Positions 33,950-46,000 of a stretch of 64,000 nucleotides of DNA are shown here, piece by piece. The translations under genes and the position numbers were made by a program. The stretch is taken from the NCBI GenBank assembly GCA_036417435.1, contig CM070905.1, positions 68,713,092 to 68,777,091 of the forward strand, read 5' to 3'. The notes beneath the pieces are model-generated. The model searched no databases. It was given only the letters and a program-made list of their open reading frames with translations, and was not told the DNA's origin. Positions within the stretch are counted from its first letter, which is position 1. Each line of letters begins with the position of its first letter. This stretch comes from Inia geoffrensis. Lineage: Eukaryota > Chordata > Mammalia > Artiodactyla > Iniidae.

Positions 33950-35270
33950 TCTAAGTCATCACTCCAGTCCTCACACCAAAAAAAGCTGGTAAAACTGAAA
34001 AAGTATGTTTTGAAATATGCCTAGAGCTCCCTCTGTTTTTTAACAAGAGCACTGCCCTCAAGAGAATCTATTTTACCTGAGCCTAACTGTCTGGGGTTTT
34101 ACCAAAGCTGAACATACCTGGAGGAAGGGAAATATGCAAATATAGCCTTCTCTAGCCTCTGATATGGGGGAGGAGAAATACCCAACTCGGACTCACTAAA
34201 AGACTGAGACCTAATCACAGGCATACAGAATGCCTCCCCTTCTTCCACACCTTACTAGGGCTCTTGTATAGTAGTTAGGGATTACAACATATACATACAA
34301 GTCTTAGACCTTATTTAAGGACTCTAGACCCAAAGAAAACATGGGAGATAAAAACAAGGACATTAAAGGAAATTTAGCCTCTGATACCACAGATACAGCA
34401 AAGAGTAAACCCAGCCTAACTCCTAGTCAGTTAAACATAAAGCTAACAGCCTACCTCAGTTCCTTTAACTTGATACAGCATGTCTGACTTTTAACAAAAA
34501 GTAAAAAGATGTGCTGAATGCCAAAAAACCCAGTCCAAAGAGACAGAACAAGTATCAGAGCCAGACTCAGTTACGGCAGAGATGCTGGAATTATAAGGCT
34601 GGGAATTTAAAACACCTATGATTAATATGCTAAGGGATGTAATGGAAAAAGTGGACAAAATGCAAGACCAGATAGGTAATGTGTTTCAAATGCTAAGAAT
34701 TAAAAAAAAAAGTTCAGATGATACAAATTACAAATACAAAACTGAAAGACTAGCCATCACTACCAATCCCATGTACATTAAAAGGATAATAAAGGAATAT
34801 TATAAACAACACTATGCTCACAAATTTGGTAACTGAGAAGAAACTTTTTCTGAAAGATGCAACCCACCAAAAGTCACACAAGGAGAAAATAGACAATCTC
34901 AATAGGCCTAAATGGATTAGAAAAATTGAATCACTAATTAATAACTTTTCAAAGGTCAAGTACCTTGCCCAGATGGGTTCACTGGTGAATCTACCAAATA
35001 TATAAAGAAATGATACCAATTCTCTACAGTCTGTTCCAGAAAATAACAGACGGAACATTTCTTAAGTCATTCTATGAGGTCAATATTACCCTAATACCCA
35101 AACCAGGCAAAGATATTATAAGAAAGGAAAACTGCAGACCAATATTTCTCACAATCATAGATACTAAAATCGTTAACAAAATATAAGCAAGTCAAACTCA
35201 ACAATGTATAAAAAGAATTATACACCATGACCAAGTGGAATTGATTCTAAGTACTCAAGTTTTACTCAAC
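33950..35270 (+). mobile_element. Old L1M with 5' region, ORF1 start and ORF2 pieces, sense
   Basis: It has a 5' UTR-like stretch to about 34590, then ORF1-type sequence ('gggaatttaaaacacctatgattaatatgc', 'gtggacaaaatgcaagaccag'), then a jump to ORF2 ('cccagatgggttcactggtgaa', 'ataacagacggaacatttc', 'ataaaaagaattatacaccatgacc'). Most of ORF1 and the endonuclease are missing, so it has internal deletions. Frames of 72 codons (34618-34836) and 63 codons (34814-35005) are the remains. Confidence 0.7.
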
Positions 35271-36568
35271 ATTTGAAAATATTTACATACTTTGAGACTA
35301 TTTTTCTATGTGAATACACACCTAAAATTGTTATGAATTCCATTTTATCATTATAAAGTGTTCCTCTTATTATCCACAAATGGCTTGAGTGGAAAATACA
35401 GTGTGGCTTTAAGTAATGAGACTTTTTTTCCCCCATATGTGCAGTTTGACATACAGTTGAGTCATTTGAAATGAATTACTCAATTTTGCCTATTATTATA
35501 CCAGAAGCCTTGATTGTACATGTTTATTGATATAGTTAAAATCTTCAAGTCCTCTTGTAATTAACGTTTTATCTTTAAATTTCAGAAAGAGACATGTGCA
35601 TCCTGCAAGGGGGGTTTGCTAATATCGGACCAATTTTCTTGTCAAGAATAATTAGCAAAGCTAATAAAAGACAAATAAAACCTTATTTTTAAAGGCATCA
35701 GAGAGTTACCAAGACTAGTAAGGACTTGAGGAAATAGTTAAATGGTAAGAACCTTTCCACTTCCCCCTCACATGTTGTAATTTTTTGAATTTTTAAACAA
35801 TGTTAAGAAGACTACCTATTTGCTTTATTCAATATCTTCAAGAGTTTAAAGCTATTTCAATATTATCCTCTTTATACTTCTAGAAATAGCTTTCCAAATT
35901 TCTACACTTGTGTCCTTAAATGTAAGTATTGATAAGAGTCTCTAGAAATGTAAAATCTGGCCATAGCAAATCCACTGCAAATGTACATCGAAACAATGGG
36001 AATTTTAAATTGATAAGGGAGTACATAATCTTTTCTACATATTGGCCTCACTTAAGACAGGAAATCTAATCAGAGATAAAGTTTCTTAGTGAGACACATT
36101 AGAAATTAGGGCAAATAAACTGTCATCACGTCTAAATCTTCTGTGAGTGCAAGCTTGTACGTTTCCTCATGGGTTTCATATGGAACTGCTCTGCACTGAA
36201 GAGGCAGACAGGATTAACTTGCTGTCAAACAAGGAATGAAAAGTAATCCTTGTTGACAACGTGTACCTGCTGTGAAGAAAGCGACGACACTTTCTTCTAA
36301 ACATTCAATTTTCCAAATGTTCCTTACCGAAATTTTGTGTTTTCTAAGAAAAAAATGTTTCATACAGGCCATTTCTCAGTAAGGAATGTTTTAAAGAGTC
36401 TGATAAAGACATGCTAATGTGATACCTCAATTTACATATGATTTGCTTATAAACTTATGGCATATTGATTTTTTTCTAGTGAAAAAGATGCAGGTGGGGA
36501 AATTTAAGATATGCACATCTGTATCTTTTATAAGAGATGTTTTTCTCCTAAGTTTTGGAAGAATACTA
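35271..36568. other. No gene seen
   Basis: About 1.3 kb of unique-looking AT-rich DNA. No frame above 60 codons and no recognised repeat. Confidence 0.5.
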
Positions 36569-37382
36569 CCATAGTCCCCCTTTACCTGAGGGTGATACAT
36601 TCCAAGACTCGCAGTGGATGCCTGAAAGTGAGCCTAGTACCAAACCCTACGTATACTATGTTTTCTCCTATAGGTACATACCCCTGGTAAAGTTTAGTTT
36701 ATAAATTACGCACACTATGAGATTAAAAACAATGATTACCAATAAAATAGAACAATTATAATAATACACCGCAATAAAAGTTATGTGAATGCGGTCTCTA
36801 CTTCTCTCAAAATATCTTATTGCACAAATGTAATGCCTTTTCCATCTTAACTGAGCATTTATGCACTGTGGCTGTACTTTTGCACTTTGAGGTGCAACAG
36901 CAAAACTACCACGAATTTCTTTTTCTTTTGCCACAATTTCACAGACGACTTGTTCTTACTGTACATCTTAGCAATCTCAGCACATGATTTTTTTCCTTAT
37001 CTCATTAAGTGGAGAATTTTCACTTTTTCACTTTATGGCTTCTCTTTGGCATAGCTAAATTACCAGCATCACTGCTCTTGTGCATTGGGGCCATTAAGTA
37101 AAATAAGGGTGACTTGAACATAAGCACTGTGATATCAGGCAGTAGATCTGACAATGAAGATGCTACTAAGTGACTAATGGGCAGGATATGTTGGACAAAA
37201 AGATGATTCATGTCCTGGGTGGGACAACATGAGATTTCATCATGTTACTCAGAATGATATGCAATTTAAAACTTATGAGTTATTTATTTCTGGAATTTTC
37301 CATTTAATATTTTTGGAACTCGGTTGACCATGGGTTAACTGAAACCATGGAAAATGAAACCTCGGATAAGGGGAGACTACTG
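36569..37382 (-). mobile_element. Tigger-type (pogo/Tc1-mariner) DNA transposon, internally deleted
   Basis: Inverted ends: 'catagtccccctttacctga' at the left, and 'tcggataaggggagactactg' at the right, which reversed reads cagtagtctccccttatccga. TA lies outside each end (36567-36568, 37383-37384), the Tc1/mariner target. The interior on the minus strand holds a transposase start and then, after a deletion, the 3' terminal region. At about 0.81 kb against 2-3 kb for autonomous members it could not move by itself. Decayed and old. Confidence 0.85.
36840..37094 (-). pseudogene. Tigger transposase, N-terminal remnant
   Basis: It starts at the ATG at 37094 with MAPMHKSSDAGNLAMPKRSH, the N-terminal signature of Tigger transposases, whose first domain is a CENP-B-like helix-turn-helix that binds the transposon ends. 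The reading is broken after about 25 codons. It resumes with KEIRGSFAVAPQSAKV near 36920-36870, then runs into unrelated sequence where the interior was deleted. The catalytic DDE domain is absent. No function is expected. Confidence 0.75.
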
Positions 37383-37384
37383 TA

Positions 37385-38257
37385 CTCTAAAATAATGTAC
37401 CCTTCTAAGTATGTTTTATTACATCATGTAACTCAGTTTGACATGTCATAGTAACAATATATCAGGCTGAGAGTATTTTGAAAAGAAACATTCTTGTTCA
37501 AAAGACTAGCAATTCAAGATATTTAAAATACACACTCTGCAAGATTCGGGATATTTTTAATATCAAATTTGTAACAAAAGTTAGTAATTTTGCTATACTA
37601 GCTTTTCACAAATAAATGATTTATCCTATTTACTGTTGGGAAGTAGTATTTGTAGAGAAGGTCAACACTGATTTTTAGAATAATTACATGTGTTTCACGA
37701 TATTCTCCAGCATATATAGGTGCTTTGACTATACACACAGTTTTTCTCCCATTGAGACCTTCTCTCTACACTGAAGGTTTATCATTTTATTAAGTACACT
37801 TTAGATATTTACCTGCATAATGAAACATACAGAAATGAAGAGTTAGCCATGACTTGGTGACAAATAAGACCCATCAATTTGCTGCCAAGTTCAATTTTGT
37901 AACAAAGTAATAACCAGTTTGTAAAACAATAACCTGGCTGGAATGGACTTGAACAAACATTTAGTTGAACAGTTCTTCATTTCATCATAGAGTGGGAAAT
38001 GGGACCAGAGAAATCTACACTTGTCCAAATTCTCAATACTGGTGTGAGAAAATATCAAATCTGAAATTTCGGTTCCTGTGTGTCTGTATATTGTACCTCA
38101 CACACAGTCCTTTAAGCATGTCAATGTCCTCTCTACTGGGGAACAAAGATGCCATTGAGAGTGAACAAGAGAAGTGGCCCCAGGCAACCACCAACAGTTT
38201 CATTTTCAGCACAAACAATGTATTTTTGAAAAAGGAACTAAAGTTATGTGAAGAAAG
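37385..38257. other. No gene established; one doubtful 126-codon frame
   Basis: AT-rich DNA. A plus frame at 37965-38345 has 126 codons, but its last third runs into a MIR and it matches no family I know. I treat it as chance. About 38060-38260 is less AT-rich. Confidence 0.4.
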
Positions 38258-38465
38258 ACCTGCACCTGGATTCAAAGTCAAAAGTAAGTTCATAGGCACC
38301 TGTTACTCTGTTTTTGGCCTCAAACAAGTCACTTTACAACCCTGAATCTGTTTCTTTTTCTGCCTACTTTCCTTCATAAGGATGTAGGAGTTAAATAAGA
38401 CACTGAATTTGAAAGCTCCTTGAAACATGTAGAGCGCTGAAAAGTGTGAGGTATTAAGGAATTGT
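38258..38465 (+). mobile_element. MIR SINE, sense
   Basis: It has the MIR order 'cctgcacctggattcaaagtc', 'acctgttactctg', 'caaacaagtcactttacaaccctgaatctgtttc', 'ggatgtaggagttaaataagac', 'tgtagagcgctgaaaagtg'. Diverged. Confidence 0.65.
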
Positions 38466-38618
38466 ATGAAGCATTCCTAAAGTTGGGTGTGACTGATTTG
38501 GCAAGTGTGGACCCAAGAAGCAGGCCTAGCAATTTACCTCAATTTCCAATGTGTAAAATATGTATAAATTAAAAATTATATTAATGATATTTCATTTAAT
38601 ATATTGTATATATTTTAA

Positions 38619-38830
38619 GTTTTTTTTTTTTTTTTTTTCCAGTACGCGGGCCTCTCACTGTTGTGGCCTCTCCCGTTGCGGAGCACAGGCTCCAGACGCG
38701 CAGGCTCAGCGGCCATGGCTCACGGGCCCAGCCGCTCCGCGGCATGTGGTATCTTCCCGGACCGGGGCATGAACCCGTGTCCTCTGCATCGGCAGGCAGA
38801 CTCTCAACCACTGCGCCACCAGGGAAGCCC
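38619..38830 (-). mobile_element. CHR-type SINE (short form)
   Basis: Antisense copy with a T tract at 38620-38638 and the reversed head ending 'cagggaagccc' at 38830. A perfect 14-base target-site duplication, tgtatatattttaa, lies at 38605-38618 and 38831-38844. Its many CpGs and perfect duplication make it one of the youngest insertions here. Confidence 0.96.
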
Positions 38831-38844
38831 TGTATATATTTTAA

Positions 38845-41543
38845 AGAGGATTTTATTTCTCTCTTAATCTCCTTAAAGCCTCTCACAGGGAACTGCACAT
38901 AGCAGGCTCACAAAAATATTTTGTTTATATTGCGTAACATATATTAATTATATATTCATATACAAATAGAGTTGAACACTGTTTTACATTTATTTTATAC
39001 AATCACTATTGAATAGAAAAATGAAACAAACTATGAAGCATGAGGCAAGAAATGAAAATATAAGAGAGCTCATTTTAGACCCCCAAAGGAAATAACTATA
39101 GGTACGATAAATATTAAAGTATATTTGTATTAACCTGTACACACCATAATAGCATCTAAAACCCAAAGTGTCTATATTTCAACAGTTGTGTTTTGCCTTT
39201 TACAAATAGGGTATCTGTGAAACCTAAACACATAAAAATATAATAAAGTAATAAAGATATTTAGATTATAACAGAGAACATGGAAAGTAATATTAATAAA
39301 GTGTAGAAAAGTAACATGAAGATTGAGTTCAAAATACACGGCTCAAGTAAAAACTAAATTATTTTATTTTAGCGTATTTGTGAGAAATTGTTCAGTTAAT
39401 TTGCTTCTGGAGTAAACGAGCATGCTGATGTTCATCAAATATTTAGTAATAAGTTCTAGGCTCCCAGATATCAATGATTTGGGTCCTTTTTTGTGAAATA
39501 TGTCAACTTGTAAATTTGTTACACTCTATGCAATGCATTGTGAGGGAGTTGGTTCTTAATTCCAAGGAAAAATATGGAAACATTTATATATTTCTATTTT
39601 TACTAACAAAATATTAAGCCATAATATCCCAGAATATATCATGTAAAGTTGGTAATACTAAAAATCAAACAAGCTCAAATTATATTATGCATTATTTTTA
39701 CACATAGCAATGTGCCTGGTTTGGGTGAGAGCAGAGAGGGAATACACCTAACAGGCGAACTTACAAGTACTGAATAGTGCACACTAATTTATATGGAAAT
39801 CTTTGGGGAGCACTTTGAGGGAAATTATTTTTAATCAAGTCCATAACTGACATTAGGATATATACAGATATATTTGATAGACTTGGAGGAACAAACAGAA
39901 ACCAAACTGTAGGAAACCAATGAGATGTGTAACAGATTTCTCCATAATGGAAAATGTCTGGCATAGAAAGACCAGTTTAGCATCAGGATTCAGGATAAAC
40001 ATTTTAGATTGGGATTGGTAGTATTGAGAAGCAGAATCACACCAGCCCAGCAATTTAGTGAGTATAAATACGTCTGGGAAAAATTATTCCTTTGAATCGA
40101 AAGAACCATCCTAATAAATTCTATAACATGAAAAAAATGTGTGCATATTTTAGAAGGAAAGATTATAAAATCTCATTTAGTAGCCCACGGATTTCAAGAA
40201 TATTAGGAGGTAAACTCTATAAATATAAATTTAAAGTAATTGTGGCAATTTAAAACTATTTAAGATATATTTTCCTTTTATGGATTAAAAGGACAGAATA
40301 AAAACATCATTTTCAATATAATTTTTTCCTACAGATTAAAATTATATGTGGAGATTACAAAAGGACTCTGCAATAAACCTATAATGAATTTACTGAGGTA
40401 GGGATGATGGTATATATTTAGTTTTACTTGTTCCTGAGGTTTTACAATATGAAATATTTTTTTCCTTTTCCCTCGTTTCCCTTTCTATTTTCCTTCCACT
40501 CCTCTATTGCACATCCTTTTCCAACATTCAAAACTTCCTTATTCATCTCAAGAATTTCTAGTTAAATTATAACATTACTGCTAGCCTTCAGATATGTATA
40601 GCAACTTTGTAGAGAACAACAGTCTCACTAGACATAGCTTCTCTTGCTTGGTTGAGGAAGCAAACTAAAGAAAAAGTAAGTGAATATAAACGATTACTGA
40701 GAAACCAGTTGAACACAAGTATATTTGTCATTTTCATACAAAATGGTAAACACAATGAACGCGGTTCAAGGATTCACGTATTAACAAATCATTTACTCAC
40801 TGACCATTGAGACAGATGCCTCAACTAAAAATAACACAAAATAGAGAAAAATACCTCCCACTATACTAATGATTGAAAATTTAGAAATATTTATGTTCTA
40901 AAATTATTGCTCTTTAATCTAAGATTAAAAGCATTAAGAATTTAAAATTTTACTGTGTATATATGATGTAATAATATAATGAATGGAGACACGTTAGGAT
41001 AAAATGGAAAATCTGTAAAATCATTTGGCCATATAATGAATTAGGAGATCTAACATGAAATAGGCAGTTTATACCCCACCATGAAAAGTGTGAGGCTCTT
41101 AAACTGCATATTATAAGATCCCATACAAAGTTCCCAAGTATATATATAAGGAAAAAATCTATACACCAAAGAGTAATCTCTGGCACTTGAAAGTACAAGA
41201 TATTAAGGAATAATATACAAATGTGCAAATAGGAAAAGAAAAAACAAAACAAAATGGAATATCGTATGCCCTTTTAATGTCATCGTGTACCTTTTCTAAT
41301 AAAGATCTTTTCATTTTCTAGGACCCAAGAGAATGTATCTGTTTTTTTACTTTTCTGTTTATTATTTAATTGTAGTCTACAAACTGTGACATTACATATT
41401 AACTTGTGAATTTCCATCTGGTAGACAAGAGTAGCCCAAAGGTTATGGATTTACTGCCATGTAACACGTTAACCAGGATTGTACCTAATTAACAATCTAA
41501 CCCTTACAACACTGTTCTCCTACTCTTCTTCCTCCTACTCCTC
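38845..41543. other. Long AT-rich interval, no gene or recognised repeat
   Basis: 2.7 kb with no open frame above 100 codons. The longest, 40950-41252 minus, is hydrophobic and typical of T-rich DNA. No element or exon can be supported. Confidence 0.45.
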
Positions 41544-41553
41544 CTTTACCTTC

Positions 41554-41916
41554 CTTTTTTTTTTTTTTTTTTTTACATCTTTATTGGAGTATAATTGCTT
41601 TACAATGGTGTGCTAGTTTCTGCTTCATAAGAAAGTGCATCAGTCACACACACACACATATGTTCCCATATCCCTTCCCCCTCACGTCTCCCTCCCTCCC
41701 ACCCTCCCTATCCCACCCCTCTAGGTGGTCACAAAGCACCAAGCTGATCTCCCTGGGCTATGTGGCTGCTTCCCACTAGCTATCTACCTTATATTTGGTA
41801 GTGATTATATGTCCATGCCTCTCTCTCGCTTTGTCACAGCTTACCCTTCCCCCTCCCCATATCCTCAAGTCCATTCTCTAGTAGGTCTGCATCTTTATTC
41901 CTGTCTTACCCCTGGG
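41554..41916 (-). mobile_element. Recent L1, 3' end only, antisense
   Basis: The cetacean L1 3' UTR on the minus strand, from the T tract (41554-41574) through 'atctttattggagtataattg' to 'attcctgtcttacccctggg'. A perfect 10-base target-site duplication, ctttaccttc, lies at 41544-41553 and 41917-41926. It contains a CA microsatellite at about 41646-41659. Confidence 0.94.
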
Positions 41917-41926
41917 CTTTACCTTC

Positions 41927-42774
41927 TTATGCACCAATAAATTCTTGGCTTCTCAAATGCTCTTGGAATAAGCTTTACTATTTTCATTTTAGTGATTTCC
42001 TCATTAACGGGTGTTAAACCTTTGACATTTTATTGGGGTGTAGGGAGGATCCTTAGAGTTATTTCCAAGTGCCAAGATGCCAACAGTACTTTAAGCTACC
42101 CCCCATTCTCCCCTTTCACCCTTGCTCCTGTTCGTGTTCTCCCCAATTCTGTTTTCATTTTGTTTCAGGTACTTGATCAAGTTTGGTTCTGATTCTGGTC
42201 TGCGTATGGTCAATAACTTATTTCTAACTGGGTAGCAGCAATGATTAGGATTCTAGTTTTACAATCTGAACATCTGACAATATTTACTGAGGTGATGGGG
42301 ATTTTTTCTTTTTCAGTCATGTGAGAGATGACAAACTGGTTATTTAGTTTTTTATTTTGTTTGTGTTCCTTTCTATTTGTGAACTTAACTCAATGAAGAA
42401 AACATTTCTTGCCCACTGAAAGGAGAACAGCCCGTTGAGACAGCAGTGATTTTTTGTAACAGTTTTGTGTCTATATTTAATTTGTGGCTGAAGTTGTAAA
42501 ACAAACCTGCGAGCTCTACATATCTGTGTGTTTCTAATTAGGAAACACCTGTACCTCTTGATATGAGTTTGAAATTCTTCCTTCTTTCACGTTATAGCAA
42601 TATACCGAATTATAAAACCTCTTAACTTGAAGGGGCTTTGTTTAATTAGCTTATAGAGACTAATGAAGGTCACATAAACCAAGTATTAGGGAACCCAAGA
42701 ATTAGGGAAACTTTGGGAACAAAAACAAATGAACTTGTAAAACTTTACACTAGTATTTTAGGAATTGATAAGTA
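41927..42774. other. No gene seen
   Basis: Unique-looking DNA. A 66-codon frame at 41992-42192 has no domain. Confidence 0.5.
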
Positions 42775-42784
42775 TTAATTATTA

Positions 42785-43008
42785 TTACTAATATTTTTTC
42801 TTTTGTGTGTGTGTGTGTGTTACACGGGCCTCTCACTGTTGTGGCCTCTCCCGTTGTGGAGCACAGGCTCCGGATGCGCAGGCTCAGTGGCCATGGCTCA
42901 CGGGCCCAGCCGCTCTGCGGCACATGGGATCTTCCCAGACCAGGGCACGAACCCATGTCCCCTGCATCGGCAGGCAGACTCTCAACCACTGTGCCACCAG
43001 GGAAGCCC
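42785..43008 (-). mobile_element. CHR-type SINE with a (CA)n-modified tail
   Basis: Antisense SINE body from about 42822 to 43008 (reversed head 'cagggaagccc'). Where the A tail should be there is (GT)n at 42806-42820, then T-rich sequence. The target-site duplication ttaattatta lies at 42775-42784 and 43009-43018. The CA run probably grew within the tail. Confidence 0.9.
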
Positions 43009-43018
43009 TTAATTATTA

Positions 43019-46000
43019 ATTAAGAATTAATAAGTATTCAGTACCTTTTTGGTATGTAAGCTTAATATAACATCCAATATTCTTACTTAACTTAAGGACC
43101 TGGACAAATGTTAAATCAAATAATTAATAATATTTAGATACTTGATAAAATACTAAGACTGAATTTTATTTCTGTATAAAATTAAGGCTGAATTACATAA
43201 AAATATTCACACACACATATATATACACACCTTTTTTGTTACTTTAGTATGTTAGACAGTGGCCATTCTTGGGGGCCAAGTTAATGAACATGCCCATTTA
43301 GTCAATTAAGAATGAATAAAAGGGGTGTGGTTATCAGGAGGTAGCCCACTATTTTGCTCAGGATCCTTTGCTGTCTGTCAACATGCTTGGCATTAACAGT
43401 CAGTTACCAATCACTACCTTCCAGCTTCCTCCTTGCAACAGAACTTACACTGACTGAAAGTTATAATTAATATTAATTTTTGAGATTAGACCAGGAATTA
43501 TAATGGCATGGAAAAGAATGACTCTGTATGTATGCAATAAGTTCTTGATTTTAAGAGAAAAAAGAGAGTAGTCTTCTCTGCAAGTAAATCTGTCTGGTCA
43601 TTTCAGAATATACAAAATCAAGTAAAGAGAAACACTTGAATGTGTATAGCAAGTTTTAGAAGGTTTGAGAGAAGCTGATTTTATTTACCTTGGAAATAAT
43701 CTGCCTGCAAATAATAAATCTAAAAAGAAGCAAAGAAATATGTGAAAAATTTGGCATAATGTTAGTATTGATGGCCTTATCAATAATACATTTTAAAAGG
43801 AGCTTATGCATTTTTAATTGCCACATAATAATGCAAAACTGAATTTGGATATCAATTAATATGACAAGTGAAGTATGTTGTCATTTCTTAACAAGGGGTA
43901 TTAAAACAGTATGTCCAAATGTCTGCATTTTCATGCCTCATCAGAATAACTACGTAATTTTCTGTTTTGACTCTGTCATGTCCTTGATATTTAAACAATG
44001 AAGATGTATTGCTCATATCCAAAGGAGCTGAGGTTCCTTCTCTCATGATTACTTAAAACATTATACTGCCACACTGGTTAATTGTTCTTAGACACCGAGG
44101 AGTCTATTTTAATCAAATGACGAAATCTGGCTTGCTAATATTTTTTGTTTTCCTTTAAATCAGATGCTAAATTTAGTCGGAAAAAATGCACATCTTTTAT
44201 ATCTAAAACTAAGTTTAGAGTTCTCAGAGAGTTTCTGGGAACAAAACAGGCTTGTTTTTTCATCTCAAAAGGGAAGTAGAAAAAATTTGATAAGCTCCAT
44301 GTTTCTTGGCTAGCTTAACACTATTATAAAAGATGCATGGAAAGACATTTCAAACCAAAGGATGATGTTATACAAGTAAATTGTGAATTATATAAATATT
44401 TCAGAGATTTTACAATTTTCAAAATGGATTTGAAAGCCCTCAAGTTTTGTCAGTGCCCTCGCTGTCCTTAATATGTTCTCAGAGGCAACACTGATAAAAT
44501 CCTTATGAAAGAATTATTCATTGCGACCCAATGAATTATTCATTGCACTCCTCTCCACACTGATATCATTGATTCTGTAATAAATTAAGTACAGTCATTC
44601 AGACTCATCTACAGATGTTTTCTGCTTTTATCTCATGCTTGCCTGAAGGTTCTCTATAGAATACAGAGAAATGTTCTCTTCAGCAAAGAAAGGTATGCTC
44701 AGTCTCTTGGAAAGCAATAAGCAAGGTGTTTTAAAACGACTGATACTTCAAGGAATAGACTCATAGTTACAGGCTCTGGAGCTTAAAACTGCCATCATTT
44801 AGAAAACTGTCAGACTGTACCAGGAGATTCAATCTGGATATCTAGGCTTTTTTTTTTTTTTTTTTTTTTTTTCCAAGTCTAGAAGCAGAAAACTTTATAG
44901 ACAGTTGACTTAAGACGAGGTAAAAGAATTCATCCCATTGGGCTGAATGAACTAAGAAGGGGAATTTGTGGTTGTTTGCAATATTACTGATTTAATTTCA
45001 TTGTTCTATTTTCTGATGGGTATATAAGTAAACTCATTCTCTTCCTCTTAATCTATGTGTATCCTCAATTTACTAGTCTCTTTTATCCCTCATATTTCAG
45101 AAACATTCTTCTGAGTGTCTGCACTTTTCACGAAAACATATTTGCAGAAGTTAAACAAAAATCGCTTATCCTTTTACTAAGGTGTAATTGGAGATATCAA
45201 TGGTGAATCCAAGGTCATACCTAGAGTGTCATATTGGGAATGCTGCTCATTTAATCAGAATATGTCAAGTCCACATTTAAGCAAGAAGCTCCCACGTGGA
45301 GTCAATGCTCACAGGGGCCTCGCAGGTAAACTAGCCCGCTTACCTCTTACACATTTCTAGCCTCACCAGTAAGGAAGTTCCTTCCTGACAGACCAGAGAC
45401 CTTAACAGATTTTATAGACCTCAAAGAAAGTAAAACTCCCCAAAGTTTACAGGACTTTATTGGTCTTTGTTTCCTAGCCTTGGTATAAAAGAACAAACAC
45501 CAGAATCCTGTAAAAATCCAAACGGAACTTCTTTATGAAAATTTCTAGACAGATTTATTTCTCCAGTAGATGTTCAGTAGTTACTCAAAACGGTGCAAAA
45601 CTGGGTGCTTATGGAGACATAAATTGTCAATAAACACCTCTTACTGTAACTATACAAATAAGTCATCCAACCATAATGTGGTCAACCTTCGTGACCAAGA
45701 ACATTCTTTAGAGACTATTTAGCAAAATGGGGGGACTATTAAGAAAAACTATCCAAAATTTGGAAAAAAAGGCAAAAGAAAGTACATGATGTTCTTTCAG
45801 TGTCGTACCAGAGTACTGTTTTCATAGATTCAGTCAAGGGTTATTAAATTCTCTAGAAGAATGTACCTGTGTTTGATGTTGTGATGTACCATCTAATCTG
45901 AGCTCAAAAAACTAAGAAGTGACATGGTCACTTGGAGATTTCTGTCTGGGAGAAAAGATATGCTCAGTGGGATTTTATTGCCCTGTAAAACATTAACAAG

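Noticed and set aside
37965..38345. 126-codon plus frame, considered as an exon or small gene
   Set aside because: Its 3' part overlaps a MIR, no domain is recognisable, and the length is within chance for this much DNA.
44850..44872. Poly-T considered as the tail of a minus-strand processed pseudogene
   Set aside because: No polyadenylation signal in the expected place, no protein-like frame and no target-site duplication were found on the right side.
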